In this document: one piece after another, positions 18,133 through 27,176 of the stretch
Numbering within the stretch: position 1 is the first letter of the stretch
Layout: each line of letters begins with the position of its first letter
Assembly (NCBI GenBank): GCA_046350055.1
Contig: JAXMBC010000001.1
Coordinates: 5,580,001-5,644,000, forward strand
From: JAEUIE01 sp046350055
GTDB lineage: Bacteria > Planctomycetota > Planctomycetia > Gemmatales > HRBIN36
Reading direction: 5' to 3'
DNA: 64,000 bases
Program-made: the position numbers and the translations under genes
Notes under the pieces: generated by a model
Seen by the model: only the letters and a program-made list of their open reading frames with translations
Told to the model about the DNA's origin: nothing
Database searches by the model: none

Positions 18133-19572
18133 ATGATCTCCATCATCATTCCCGTGTTGAATGAATCTCCTACCGTCGCGTCGGTAGTACAGTTTGCCAA
18201 GCGTGGTCCAGGTGTCACCGAAGTAATTGTAGTCGACGACGGCTCCATAGACGGAACACCGGAACTGGCAGCAGCTGCCGGAGCAAAGGTGGTGACAAGT
18301 ACCCTGCTGGGTAAAGGCGCTTCCATGGAAGATGGAGCCTGGGCTGCCACCAATGACATCGTGCTCTTCCTTGATGGTGATCTTTCACAACTCGAAGACG
18401 ATCTCATCGCGAAGATGACCAAGCCACTGCTCGAAGGTCGGGCAGACTTTGTCAAAGCCCGCTTCACCCGGGCCGCGGGGAGGGTCACCATGCTCACCGC
18501 CCGCCCACTCATCCTCACGTTTTTTCCCGAACTGGCACATTTCGAACAGCCCCTGGGCGGTATCATCGCAGCGAAACGGTCCCTCTTCCGCAAGCTGCGG
18601 TTCGAGACTGACTACGGCGTCGACATTGCGTTGCTGATCGATATTGCCGCCATGGGTGCCGTCGTTGAGCAGGTGGACATCGGCCACATTCAGCATGACA
18701 GCCAGTCTCTCGAAGTACTCGGCGACATGGCCAAGCAGGTAGTAAGAGTAATTCTCGATCGTGCTTCTCGTTATGGTCGTCTCGACATGCAGCAGGTACG
18801 GGAAGTGGAGGAAGTCGAGCGTCGTTCGCAAGCCGAAATGTCACTCATTTTTCAGAGACTGGGGCAACCGGAAAAGCTGGCGTTGTTCGATATGGATGGC
18901 ACCCTGCTCAAGGGACGTGTCGTCGTTAACCTGGCCCAGCGTACCGGCAAATCAAAGGACCTGGAAGCACTGCTGGATAATCCATCCATGGCTCCTGAGA
19001 CTCGCACACAACAGATTGCCTCGCTCTTTGCAGGCGTACCGAAGAATGTCTTCGAAGAAGCTGCCATGAGCATGCCCCTCATGCCCGGTGCTGTGGATGT
19101 AGTCGTCGCGCTCCGCAAAGCGGGTTACCGGGTGGGCATCGTCAGCGACAGTTTCCGTGTGGCTACGGAGATAGTCCGTCGGCGTGTCTTCGCCGACTTC
19201 TCCCTTGCTCACATGATGCGCTTTCAGAAAGGCATCGCAACGGGCGAAATCACCCTGTCGCCCGCCATGCTGCATGAACAAGGCTGCAAACAGCATCGTC
19301 TCTGTAAGATGAATGTGCTCCTTCACGTTTGTGAACAGCTCGGACTAACACAGGAAAAGGTGATCGCTGTCGGCGACAGCGACCCCGATGCCTGTATGTT
19401 ACGTGCAGCAGGAGTGGGTATTGCCTTCCAGCCCAAGACAAAGACCTTCGAAGCCTCTGCAAAACATGTGTACCACGAGAACCTGACGGAGATACTGAAG
19501 AACCTTGGCGAACGCACGATCAGCTTTGGGGCGGAGGCGAATGAAGGGGCGGCTGGGGCGATTATTGCTTAG
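18133..19572 (+). CDS. GpgS-like glycosyltransferase fused to SerB-like phosphatase
   Basis: A 479-residue protein. The ATG at 18133 is preferred over upstream starts because GGAGG lies just before it and the chain then begins with the first GT strand, MISIIIPVLNE. Residues 1-230 resemble glucosyl-3-phosphoglycerate synthase: VVDDGSIDGT, LLGKGASMEDG, FLDGDLSQ, TARPLI, QPLGGIIAAKRSLF and YGVDIALLIDIA. Residues 248-465 are a HAD phosphatase of the SerB type: FDMDGTLLKG, IVSDSFR and VGDSDPDACMLRAAG. A natural reading is a one-chain enzyme that makes a phosphorylated glycosyl-glycerate and removes the phosphate, giving a compatible solute. The sugar donor cannot be read from the sequence. Confidence 0.85.
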   Translation: MISIIIPVLNESPTVASVVQFAKRGPGVTEVIVVDDGSIDGTPELAAAAGAKVVTSTLLGKGASMEDGAWAATNDIVLFLDGDLSQLEDDLIAKMTKPLLEGRADFVKARFTRAAGRVTMLTARPLILTFFPELAHFEQPLGGIIAAKRSLFRKLRFETDYGVDIALLIDIAAMGAVVEQVDIGHIQHDSQSLEVLGDMAKQVVRVILDRASRYGRLDMQQVREVEEVERRSQAEMSLIFQRLGQPEKLALFDMDGTLLKGRVVVNLAQRTGKSKDLEALLDNPSMAPETRTQQIASLFAGVPKNVFEEAAMSMPLMPGAVDVVVALRKAGYRVGIVSDSFRVATEIVRRRVFADFSLAHMMRFQKGIATGEITLSPAMLHEQGCKQHRLCKMNVLLHVCEQLGLTQEKVIAVGDSDPDACMLRAAGVGIAFQPKTKTFEASAKHVYHENLTEILKNLGERTISFGAEANEGAAGAIIA

Positions 19573-19697
19573 CCGCATACGATTGGACAAGTAGACCCCG
19601 TAGGTGTCGCAGCCATGAACCGGTGGTTGAGCACAGCGATACCACCGGTAACCTTCACGATGATTCTTTCCTGACACCCTGTTGTGATTTCACGGGT

Positions 19698-20225
19698 CTA
19701 ACCTTTGTTCGTGCCAGCATCTTTCACCACCGCCTTGGATGGTTGCGGGTTCGCCGGAACTGCTGGCCCGCTGCGGTAATAGTGCACCAGGCTCATGATC
19801 AGTGAAATCACGCTGAGGATCAGGAAGAGCTTCACCGCGAAAGCCAGCACGCTGAAGATAGCCCGCAGGTTATTGAGGGCGATCATCAGAAAGCTGATGT
19901 CCTTCCCCTTGGTACGGGTGATGGCAAGAAAGCCCACCGAGGCGGTGGTCGTGTACCGGCCCATCAGGAGAAAGAACAGGAACTGCATGATCATGAGCAG
20001 CCCGACCGCAAGGGTGTTCCAGCTCGAGAGCATGCCGATCTGCGTTGACACCATCAGGAACATGATGAAGTTGAAGATGGTCAGCGTGCCCAGCACCATG
20101 AAAGGCAGCGACACCCACTTCAGGGAGTTGCCCAGTTCTTCGATCACTTCGTTCTGGTTGCTGGTAAACTCAAAACTATCGTGTCCCATCTCTTTGGGGA
20201 TCTCGATCGGCTGCTGCTGACTCAT
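19698..20225 (-). CDS. Hypothetical membrane protein
   Basis: A 175-residue protein with three or four hydrophobic helices: about 38-60, 68-90 and a long segment around 118-145. The N-terminal 35 residues are soluble and acidic, and the C-terminal 30 are Pro/Lys-rich. CAGGAGC precedes the ATG. No family is recognised; the helix layout recalls small uncharacterised planctomycete membrane proteins. It lies downstream of rplU on the same strand but behind a terminator, so it is probably transcribed separately. Confidence 0.75.
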   Translation of the reverse strand: MSQQQPIEIPKEMGHDSFEFTSNQNEVIEELGNSLKWVSLPFMVLGTLTIFNFIMFLMVSTQIGMLSSWNTLAVGLLMIMQFLFFLLMGRYTTTASVGFLAITRTKGKDISFLMIALNNLRAIFSVLAFAVKLFLILSVISLIMSLVHYYRSGPAVPANPQPSKAVVKDAGTNKG

Positions 20226-20309
20226 TGGCGATGCTCCTGGTGTTCAGGGCATTAGAGCATAAGGCAGATATTATTCAACCATCTCCATAAGCGTCCTGTA
20301 ACAACGAAG

Positions 20310-20337
20310 AAAGCCACCAGCGGATGCTGATGGCTTT
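20310..20337 (-). terminator. Rho-independent terminator after rplU
   Basis: Arms AAAGCCACCAGC and GCTGATGGCTTT form a 12-bp stem (one G-T pair) with a 4-nt loop. On the minus strand the stem is followed by CTTCGTTGTT. It lies just after the rplU stop. Confidence 0.65.
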
Positions 20338-20357
20338 CGATGAGTGAGGGGAGTGGG

Positions 20358-20669
20358 TTACTCCACGATCTGATTGATCTTGACCATCGTGTAGTGCTGG
20401 CGGTGACCCTTGTTGCGACGATAGCGCTTGCGGCGTTTGTACTTGACCACTCGCAGCTTTTCCGAGGTATGATCGATGATCTCTGCCACGATCTTCGCCC
20501 CGGTAACGAACGGACGGCCAATCTTGGTGCCAGCATTGCTCTGCACCAGCAGTACATGATCAAAAATCACTTCCTGGCCAGGTTCAGCACCATCACGGAA
20601 ATCGACCCGCACCATTTCCCCTTCGCTGACCCGGTACTGGTGGGAGCCATTTTCAAACACTGCGTACAT
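20358..20669 (-). CDS. rplU: 50S ribosomal protein L21
   Basis: A 103-residue ribosomal protein L21, the usual length. It begins MYAVFENGSHQYRV and contains the KIVAEIIDH strand and the very basic loop YKRRKRYRRNKGHRQHYTMVK before the last strand. L21 binds 23S rRNA domain VI with L20. In most bacteria rpmA (L27) follows directly; here a terminator and a membrane-protein gene follow instead, so the pair has been split. Confidence 0.97.
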   Translation of the reverse strand: MYAVFENGSHQYRVSEGEMVRVDFRDGAEPGQEVIFDHVLLVQSNAGTKIGRPFVTGAKIVAEIIDHTSEKLRVVKYKRRKRYRRNKGHRQHYTMVKINQIVE

Positions 20670-20733
20670 GTCTCGACCCTGAATTTGCTAGCTGTTGACA
20701 GAAGGAATAGTGTAGGAGGGAGCAGTAGATTGG

Positions 20734-21639
20734 CTAGGGGGAAACGCGCTTTGAGCAGTATTCCAGCACTTTTGCAGCCACATCCACCCCCGTCGCCTTG
20801 GCCAAGCCCTGCCAGCCGGGGACACCATTGACTTCCAGTACCAGCAGACGGCCATCTTGCGTGGGCAACAGGTCTACCCCAGCTATCTCGGCCTGAACAC
20901 TTGCAGCCGCCTGGATTGCCAGTTGCTCTTGTTGAGATGTCAGGCGGAATGCCTCCGCCGTTGCCCCACAGGCCAGATTGGTTCGCCAATCGCTGGAATG
21001 ACTTCGTTTCATGGCTGCCAGCACTCGTCCCCCAAGTACGAACACACGTAGATCATAGCCATGATGTGGCACAAACTCCTGCAGGTACACCACCGCCCGT
21101 AGTTGTACCAGCATGGAAACTGCACGCCAGGCGGTATCTGTATCGCTCACCCGTGCCAGCCCCTTGCCTTCAGAACCGAAGATGGGCTTGATCACTACAT
21201 CGCGGCCTAGCGTCTTAAATGCTGCCATCGCTGCATCGATGGTCTGACAACAAATGGTTCGAGGCGAGGGTAACCCTGCGGCGACGAGACGTGCCGTCGT
21301 CGTGAACTTGTCCACACAGGCTTCAAAGCAGGCAGGAGTGTTGATGATCCGCAGCCCCGCCCGCTCCGCTCGATACAGTAACGCCAGGCGGAAGATGGTT
21401 TGCTCCAGCGACCCTGACGGGATGGTGCGCATCAGCAGGGCATCATAGTGAAGCAGATCGTCAGTGGAGGCGAGCTTGCTGATATCGAGGAAGGTGGTTT
21501 GCAAGTGTGCAAAGTCATCGCGCGGTGTGTGGCTCGGCAGGAGACCCGCCCTCCCACCGTCCTGCCCCAGCAAGCTGGCAGCACGCTCCAGATCGCGGAC
21601 ATGCCAGCCCCGTTCTCCCGCGACGATGCCGATGTGCAT
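20734..21639 (-). CDS. RimK-like ATP-grasp ligase
   Basis: A 301-residue ATP-grasp enzyme. The ATG at 21639 is chosen since it begins the fold (MHIGIVAGERGWH) and sits 4 nt after the upstream stop; a longer frame would run deep into that gene. Key parts are the Lys-containing strands VVIKPIFGSEGKGLARV, YLQEFVPHHGYDLRVFVLG, and the Mg-binding end AGVDLLPTQDGRLLVLEVNGVPGW. These match RimK/LysX/MptN ligases, which add amino acids such as glutamate to a carboxylate. Planctomycetes with H4MPT-dependent C1 metabolism carry a RimK-like gene, so a cofactor-tailoring role is possible but unproven. It is co-transcribed with the FAD oxidoreductase. Confidence 0.85.
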   Translation of the reverse strand: MHIGIVAGERGWHVRDLERAASLLGQDGGRAGLLPSHTPRDDFAHLQTTFLDISKLASTDDLLHYDALLMRTIPSGSLEQTIFRLALLYRAERAGLRIINTPACFEACVDKFTTTARLVAAGLPSPRTICCQTIDAAMAAFKTLGRDVVIKPIFGSEGKGLARVSDTDTAWRAVSMLVQLRAVVYLQEFVPHHGYDLRVFVLGGRVLAAMKRSHSSDWRTNLACGATAEAFRLTSQQEQLAIQAAASVQAEIAGVDLLPTQDGRLLVLEVNGVPGWQGLAKATGVDVAAKVLEYCSKRVSP

Positions 21640-21643
21640 GGCC

Positions 21644-22888
21644 TTATCCAAAGCGAGTAACGCTGTAAGGCTGCGGATCAAGATGCGGCTTCTCACCCAG
21701 CACCAGTTCGGTGATGAGCTTGCCGGTTCCGGTAGCCTGACTGAGACCGAGCATGCTGTGTCCAGTAGCCAGGTAGCCATTGCGGAATGCCGGCAGCGGA
21801 CCGATGATAGGCACACTATCGTACGTCATCGGCCGCCATCCCCACCATTCCTCGGTAACTGCGGGGCCGCAGGGCTCCTGGAGATAGTGCCGTGCACCGC
21901 TGCGAAGCAATTCCACCCGCTTGGGATTGTGGCTCGCATCATAGCCTGCAAACTCCATGATCGATCCCAGGCGGTAGCCATCACGAAACGGCGTCACGGC
22001 CACCCGATGTTCTTCAAAGATGAGCGATAGACTCGGACAGATGCTGGGCCGAGTCATCGTCAGCGAGTAGCCCTTACCCGGTTGAATGGGTACCTTGCAA
22101 TGCAACACGCGATTGAGCATCGGTGTCCACGCCCCAGTCGCGACGATTACATGACTGCCCCGATGCTCGCCGCTGGCGGTCTTCACGCCACGCAGTTGAT
22201 TTCCTTCTGCAAGGAATCCGGAGACGGGCTGATTTTCGTGAATCGTTACGCCGTTCTTGAGAAGCCACTCTCGCCAGCACGCCATCAGGCGATCCGGGCG
22301 AAGCTGGGCATCGCCTGTGTAGCGCCAACCGCCAGCCAAGCCGGGCTTGAGTGCCGGTTCCAGCTTATTCACTGCATCGCCATCATAGCGTTCGGCCCCC
22401 ACGCCAAAGTGCTGGCGCAGCAATGCATCCGTCTCGGCGTAGTGATGATGAGCTTTTTCCGTCTGAAAGGCGAAGAGAATGCCTTTGGTCTGCCAGTCGA
22501 CATCAAATTGCTCTGCTTCGATGAGTGCCGGATAAAGCTGCCTGGATGACTGAAGCAAGGCATGGATTGCAGGAGCAGCCTGCATCATGTGTCGGGCATT
22601 ACACCGCTTGGCGAATTGAAGCAACCAGCCCCAGAGGGCAGTATTGAATCCGGGACGCACACTGAACGGCGAATCAGGCGCCAGCATGGCTTTCATGGTG
22701 TTACCCATGACCCCCGGCCCGGCCAATGGCAACACGTGGCTGGGACAAATGTAGCCACAGTTCCCATGCGACGCCCCACTGCCCAGTGTCTTCTGATCGA
22801 TCAGCGTGACATCGCAACCCGCCTTGCGCAGGTAATACGCCGCGGTGCAACCGATGACACCCGCTCCGATGATGATGACGTTATGCAT
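21644..22888 (-). CDS. FAD-dependent D-amino-acid dehydrogenase-like oxidoreductase
   Basis: A 414-residue DAO-family flavoprotein. The N-terminal dinucleotide-binding site is IIGAGVIGCTAAYYL followed by the acidic end of strand 2, VTLIDQ. The C-terminal FAD contact is GYLATGHSMLGLSQATGTGKLI, and WWGWRPMTYDSVPIIGP is typical of the DadA/glycine-oxidase branch. It would oxidise an amine or D-amino acid to an imine, passing electrons to quinones (DadA-like) or oxygen. Upstream of the ATP-grasp gene by 4 nt, it heads a two-gene unit. Substrate is not readable; dadA is the closest named relative. Confidence 0.88.
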   Translation of the reverse strand: MHNVIIIGAGVIGCTAAYYLRKAGCDVTLIDQKTLGSGASHGNCGYICPSHVLPLAGPGVMGNTMKAMLAPDSPFSVRPGFNTALWGWLLQFAKRCNARHMMQAAPAIHALLQSSRQLYPALIEAEQFDVDWQTKGILFAFQTEKAHHHYAETDALLRQHFGVGAERYDGDAVNKLEPALKPGLAGGWRYTGDAQLRPDRLMACWREWLLKNGVTIHENQPVSGFLAEGNQLRGVKTASGEHRGSHVIVATGAWTPMLNRVLHCKVPIQPGKGYSLTMTRPSICPSLSLIFEEHRVAVTPFRDGYRLGSIMEFAGYDASHNPKRVELLRSGARHYLQEPCGPAVTEEWWGWRPMTYDSVPIIGPLPAFRNGYLATGHSMLGLSQATGTGKLITELVLGEKPHLDPQPYSVTRFG

Positions 22889-23093
22889 GCAGGTATTTTA
22901 GGAGTCGGGAGCGAGAAGCTAGGAGGTGGATTTAGAAGTCAGCCCCCTCGTCTCGTTACAGGCACAAGGTAACAGTTTTTGTCCAGAATTTGCTTGGGAT
23001 TCTTTGATGCGACGTTAATATGTGCTTCGTTCGTCATCTCCCGCGATTGCGGGGGGTCTTCATCATGGTCCGACAGCTTGAGGAGCAGTTGTT

Positions 23094-25289
23094 ATGGCCT
23101 TGTTATTGCAAACATTTCGTGTATTGGGAAGTTTTGGATTAGCGCTGTCACTAGTGCCAGCAGTACATGCACAGATCATTGCCGCATTTCGAGTTGGTGA
23201 TGGCAGCGGGTCACTTAGCAACGGCGCAACTGCTAGCAACATCTATTTTTACGACTCACTTGGAAACAATGTGCTTCCAATACTTAACACCCCTGGTACT
23301 GGAAGCTCTCGCCTCACAGTCAGTGGGAGCGCAACTTCTGAAGGATTGATGACTAGGTCGACCAATGGCCTATCACTTACCTTCGGTGGCTATGATGCAG
23401 ATATTGGTACTGCAACAATTGCAGGAACATCAGCAACTGTTGCCCCAAGAGTGATTGGCCAAGTCGATAGCAACGCAAGCTACACGCGAATAGGATCATT
23501 TGGCACAGGTGCATACACAGTTGGTACAGCTAATATTCGCGGAGTCCTACGCGACAACAATAATTACTGGGGATCTGGGACAAGCGGGTCTGGAAGCACT
23601 GGTGGAATATGGTTTCAAGGTGGCCCCACACAAGTTTCCACTGCAAACAACAATACCCGAGCAATCAACGCATTTAATGACCAACTCTATTTCTCAACAG
23701 GGTCGGGTACTCCTGGGATCTATGCCGTTGGGAGTGGGTTTCCGACAAATTCGGGGAACACTGCTACGCTGGTAATAGCAACTGGTACTGGCTCAAGTCC
23801 GTACGCATTTCAAATCAATACGGCTGGAGATACTGCTTATATTGCAGACGATCGAACCTTAGCAAGTGGTGGCGGTATTAAGAAATACACATGGAATGGA
23901 AGTGCCTGGATACTCTCGTACACTCTAGCTCCCTCATCTGCATTCAGTGCCCGTGGGTTGGTTGTTGATTGGACCAATCAGGCAGCACCCAAACTCTATG
24001 CAAGCACAACCGAAACAAATGCGAATCGCATTCAAACGATAACAGATACAGGGATAGGATCAGGCTTTTCCACCGTAGCCAATGCAGATCCCAATACCGC
24101 ATGGCGCGGTATCGACTTCTTCCTGAACCCGGCAACGTGGACGAATTCTACCGCAGGCACACAGTCATTCGTCCTCACCAATACATCCACCTCTGGCATC
24201 TCCAACACCTATCGCAACTGGTCCAATGCCCTGGCGGATGGCAACATCCTATCTTTCCAGAACGTCAATAGCACGGGTAGCGCACTGGCTATCAATCCCG
24301 ATAACAACTCTGCCACCATGACCAATGTAGCCCGCATTCAGTTCCCCAACAGCGGCCCTGGCACCAATACGACTGACAAAACCAGCTACAACATTTCTGG
24401 TAATGCACTCACTCTTAATGGTGGCGGTGGACCAGGCGCGGATGTCATCAACGACAGTGGAGTAGCACAAACGATTTCACTGAACCTCGGCTTGAACGGC
24501 GCCAGGACAATCCAAACTTCCACCAATGGTAATCTTACCATGGCTGGTCAACTGACTGGCACTGGGAGTTTGACTAAAACGGGCGCAGCCATCCTGACGC
24601 TCAATGGCAACGCATCTTACTCTGGCACTACCACCGTTAATGCAGGAACCCTTGCGGTCAACTCCACACTATCCAGCTCTTCTGCTATGACTGTCAACTC
24701 TACCGCCATTCTCAGGGGTATTGGCGTCATTGCATCGCCCGTCAATATCAATGCGGGTGGTACGCTGGCTCCAGGCAACAGTATCGGGACACTATCGATC
24801 AATAATTCGGTAACTTTCTCAGCCACTTCTACCTTTGCAGTCGAACTCAATGGTGGCACAACTGCTGGCACGGACTATGATCAGCTATTCATCGGCTCCA
24901 CCGGCTCTCTCACCCTGAACAACGCTGTGCTCTCCGTGGTGCTCAGCTTTGCTCCAACCGGCACCGAACGAATCTATCTCACCAACAACGATTTTGCTGG
25001 TGCCATCTCCGGTACTTTCAATGGACTACCTGAAGGCTCTCTTATCACCATCGGAGCTTATTCGGGCAATATCAGCTACCTCGGTGATTTTACCACAAAC
25101 AGTTTGCTTACCGGCAATGACGTAGTTCTCTACAACCTCGTTGCTGCCATTCCGGAGCCTGGCTCCATGGCACTCATGGGACTGGTAGGCATCGGCTCAC
25201 TTCACTGGTATCTCCGCCGCAAGCGGAAGCTTGAAGTTAGCTTGGCTGAGAATGTAGAGGCTGTTGAGCCACTTAACTCAACTCTCTAA
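23094..25289 (+). CDS. PEP-CTERM surface protein with autotransporter-type beta repeats
   Basis: A 731-residue exported protein. A signal peptide ends at about residue 27 (VPAVHAQ). Residues 30-420 are rich in Gly, Ser, Thr and Asn and include propeller-like blocks. Residues about 440-590 contain LTLNGNASYSGTTTVNAGTL and TLAPGNSIGTLSI, the autotransporter-associated beta-strand (PATR) repeat. The end is IPEPGSMALMGLVG, a hydrophobic helix and RRKRK, the PEP-CTERM sorting signal cut by an exosortase. GAGGAG lies upstream of the ATG. The first kilobase is visibly AT-richer than neighbouring genes. It is probably anchored or released at the cell surface; no exosortase gene is in the window. Confidence 0.92.
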   Translation: MALLLQTFRVLGSFGLALSLVPAVHAQIIAAFRVGDGSGSLSNGATASNIYFYDSLGNNVLPILNTPGTGSSRLTVSGSATSEGLMTRSTNGLSLTFGGYDADIGTATIAGTSATVAPRVIGQVDSNASYTRIGSFGTGAYTVGTANIRGVLRDNNNYWGSGTSGSGSTGGIWFQGGPTQVSTANNNTRAINAFNDQLYFSTGSGTPGIYAVGSGFPTNSGNTATLVIATGTGSSPYAFQINTAGDTAYIADDRTLASGGGIKKYTWNGSAWILSYTLAPSSAFSARGLVVDWTNQAAPKLYASTTETNANRIQTITDTGIGSGFSTVANADPNTAWRGIDFFLNPATWTNSTAGTQSFVLTNTSTSGISNTYRNWSNALADGNILSFQNVNSTGSALAINPDNNSATMTNVARIQFPNSGPGTNTTDKTSYNISGNALTLNGGGGPGADVINDSGVAQTISLNLGLNGARTIQTSTNGNLTMAGQLTGTGSLTKTGAAILTLNGNASYSGTTTVNAGTLAVNSTLSSSSAMTVNSTAILRGIGVIASPVNINAGGTLAPGNSIGTLSINNSVTFSATSTFAVELNGGTTAGTDYDQLFIGSTGSLTLNNAVLSVVLSFAPTGTERIYLTNNDFAGAISGTFNGLPEGSLITIGAYSGNISYLGDFTTNSLLTGNDVVLYNLVAAIPEPGSMALMGLVGIGSLHWYLRRKRKLEVSLAENVEAVEPLNSTL

Positions 25290-25299
25290 GCCTCATTCC

Positions 25300-25326
25300 A
25301 ACTCGCGCGCACGGGATGCGCGAGTT
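25300..25326 (+). terminator. Hairpin after the PEP-CTERM gene
   Basis: A 9-bp perfect stem (AACTCGCGC at 25300-25308 with 25318-25326) lies 11 bp after the stop. There is little T-run, so it may act as a weak terminator or 3' stabiliser. Confidence 0.55.
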
Positions 25327-25535
25327 CGGCGCTAGTTGGCGAGGGCGCGAATTCTCAGGCAACGGAATACCATTGATCCAAGCCATGCTGCGTGAAATCG
25401 TCGTAACTCATTGATCCACTTGATGATGCGGTGCGCATGCCCTTGTTTATAGGTCTTGGGATGTTGACTCGATTCCCTCGACATTCTCTCTACTTTCGTT
25501 GTCTCTGCTTCCCCATGAAGCATATGATAGCTTGA

Positions 25536-25628
25536 CGCTAGGGGTGTCTCGCTGAGAGCAGGCCTGTCAGCGAGGCTGAGAGTATACCCTGACTGACCCG
25601 ATCCGGATCATACCGGCGTGGGCAAGCG
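25536..25628 (+). promoter_or_regulatory. TPP (THI-box) riboswitch
   Basis: The conserved core is visible: GGGGTG near 25541, CTGAGAG at 25576-25582 with TATACCC, then TGACCCGATCCGGATCATAC and CGGCGTGGGCAAG. P1 is formed by CGCT (25536) with AGCG near the end, and P3 carries an extended stem around 25548-25574. It sits about 60 nt upstream of thiC and senses thiamine diphosphate to repress it. The rest of the 400-bp gap 25290-25689 holds a hairpin after the previous gene and no gene. Confidence 0.95.
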
Positions 25629-25657
25629 CTAATCAGGCACCTTTCTGTGCCACTGCG

Positions 25658-25684
25658 CTTCCTCATGTCGTTTACCTGAGGAAG
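25658..25684 (+). promoter_or_regulatory. Anti-Shine-Dalgarno hairpin before thiC
   Basis: CTTCCTCA (25658-25665) is complementary to TGAGGAAG (25677-25684), which contains the thiC ribosome-binding site 5 nt before the ATG. It forms an 8-bp stem with an 11-nt loop. This suggests that the upstream TPP aptamer controls translation initiation rather than termination, since no T-run follows. Confidence 0.7.
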
Positions 25685-25689
25685 CATCC

Positions 25690-27018
25690 ATGACTACCCA
25701 ACTCATCGCAGCTCGAGCCGGGACTATCACTCCTGAGATGGAATTCGTCGCTCAGCGAGAGAATCTTAAGCCTGAACTCATCCGCGATGAAGTGGCCCGC
25801 GGGCGCATGGTCATCCCCGCCAATATCCATCACCTCAAGGGCCATCTCGAGCCCATGTGCATCGGTGTGGCCAGCAAGTGCAAGATCAACGCCAACATCG
25901 GCAACAGTGCTGTCACCAGCAAGATCGACGAAGAACTCGAAAAGCTCCACACCGCCGTCCACCTGGGCTCCGACACCGTGATGGACCTCTCCACCGGTGG
26001 CGACATCGACCGTATCCGCCAGGCCATCATCGATGCCAGCCCCGTGCCCATCGGCACCGTGCCCATCTACCAGTGCGTGCAGCAGGTGAAAGATCCGAAG
26101 GACATCACCCCGCAACAGATGCTTGACATGGTCGAGCACCAGGCGAAGCAGGGTGTCGACTACATGACCATTCATGCCGGCGTGCTCATCCGCCACGTGC
26201 CGCTGACCCGCAACCGCGTCACCGGCATCGTCAGCCGAGGTGGCTCGCTGATGGCGGAGTGGATGATCGCCCACCATAAGGAGAACCCCTGGTACACACA
26301 CTTCGATGAACTTTGCGAGATCATGAAGGCTCACGACGTCACCTTCAGCCTGGGCGATGGCTTGCGGCCCGGCTCGTTGGCCGATGCCAACGACGAAGCC
26401 CAATTTGCGGAACTCGAAACGCTGGGAGAACTTACCCTCAAAGCCTGGTCGCATGGCTGCCAGGTGATGGTCGAAGGCCCCGGCCACATACCCATGCACC
26501 TGGTGAAGATGAACGTCGAGAAGCAGATGAAGGTCTGCCATGAGGCCCCGTTCTACGTGCTGGGCCCGCTCGTCACCGACATCGCCCCGGGGTACGACCA
26601 CATCACCAGTGCCATCGGTGCGGCCCTGGCTGCCGAGGCAGGTGCTGCGATGCTGTGCTATGTGACACCCAAGGAACACCTGGGACTACCTAATAAGGAT
26701 GACGTCAGGCAGGGGGTGATCGCCTACAAGATCGCTGCCCACGCTGGCGACATTGCCCGTGGCCGGCCTGGTGTGCGTGACCGTGATGATGCCCTCAGCA
26801 AGGCCCGCTTCGAGTTCGACTGGAACAAGCAGTTCGAATTGTCACTCGACCCGGAGACGGCCCGCAAGATGCACGACGAAACTTTGTCCCACGATGTCTT
26901 CAAGAGTGCCAAGTTCTGCTCAATGTGCGGCCCGAAGTTCTGCTCAATGCGTATCTCGCAGGACGTCCGCAAGCTGGCGGAAGATGCTGAGCGGATCAGT
27001 TTGAACATGGTCGGTTAA
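25690..27018 (+). CDS. thiC: Phosphomethylpyrimidine synthase
   Basis: Radical-SAM enzyme that turns aminoimidazole ribotide into the thiamine pyrimidine (HMP-P); 442 residues, the short form without the long N-terminal extension of the E. coli enzyme. Visible blocks include the start of the barrel (ARGRMVIPANIHH), DLSTGGDIDRIR, SLGDGLRPG, VEGPGHIPMH and the C-terminal 4Fe-4S motif C410-x2-C413-x4-C418 (CSMCGPKFC). The gene follows a TPP riboswitch and a hairpin covering its ribosome-binding site. No other thiamine gene is adjacent. The identification is firm. Confidence 0.97.
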   Translation: MTTQLIAARAGTITPEMEFVAQRENLKPELIRDEVARGRMVIPANIHHLKGHLEPMCIGVASKCKINANIGNSAVTSKIDEELEKLHTAVHLGSDTVMDLSTGGDIDRIRQAIIDASPVPIGTVPIYQCVQQVKDPKDITPQQMLDMVEHQAKQGVDYMTIHAGVLIRHVPLTRNRVTGIVSRGGSLMAEWMIAHHKENPWYTHFDELCEIMKAHDVTFSLGDGLRPGSLADANDEAQFAELETLGELTLKAWSHGCQVMVEGPGHIPMHLVKMNVEKQMKVCHEAPFYVLGPLVTDIAPGYDHITSAIGAALAAEAGAAMLCYVTPKEHLGLPNKDDVRQGVIAYKIAAHAGDIARGRPGVRDRDDALSKARFEFDWNKQFELSLDPETARKMHDETLSHDVFKSAKFCSMCGPKFCSMRISQDVRKLAEDAERISLNMVG

Positions 27019-27176
27019 TGTATGACTACTTCCCCAGTGCCCATGCATTGAGCTGAGACTATTTCTTGCCCAGCCTGCTGCTTGTAATCAAACCGGACAG
27101 GGATAAAGTAACAGTGGAATAATCAGGACGTACGTGTCCTCTTAATTGATCTGTTCTCATTCGAATCAGGTGATCC

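Noticed and set aside
25672..26679. 335-residue minus-strand frame opposite thiC
   Set aside because: Shadow of a highly conserved thiC; the His/Val/Asp-rich composition is typical of an antisense frame.
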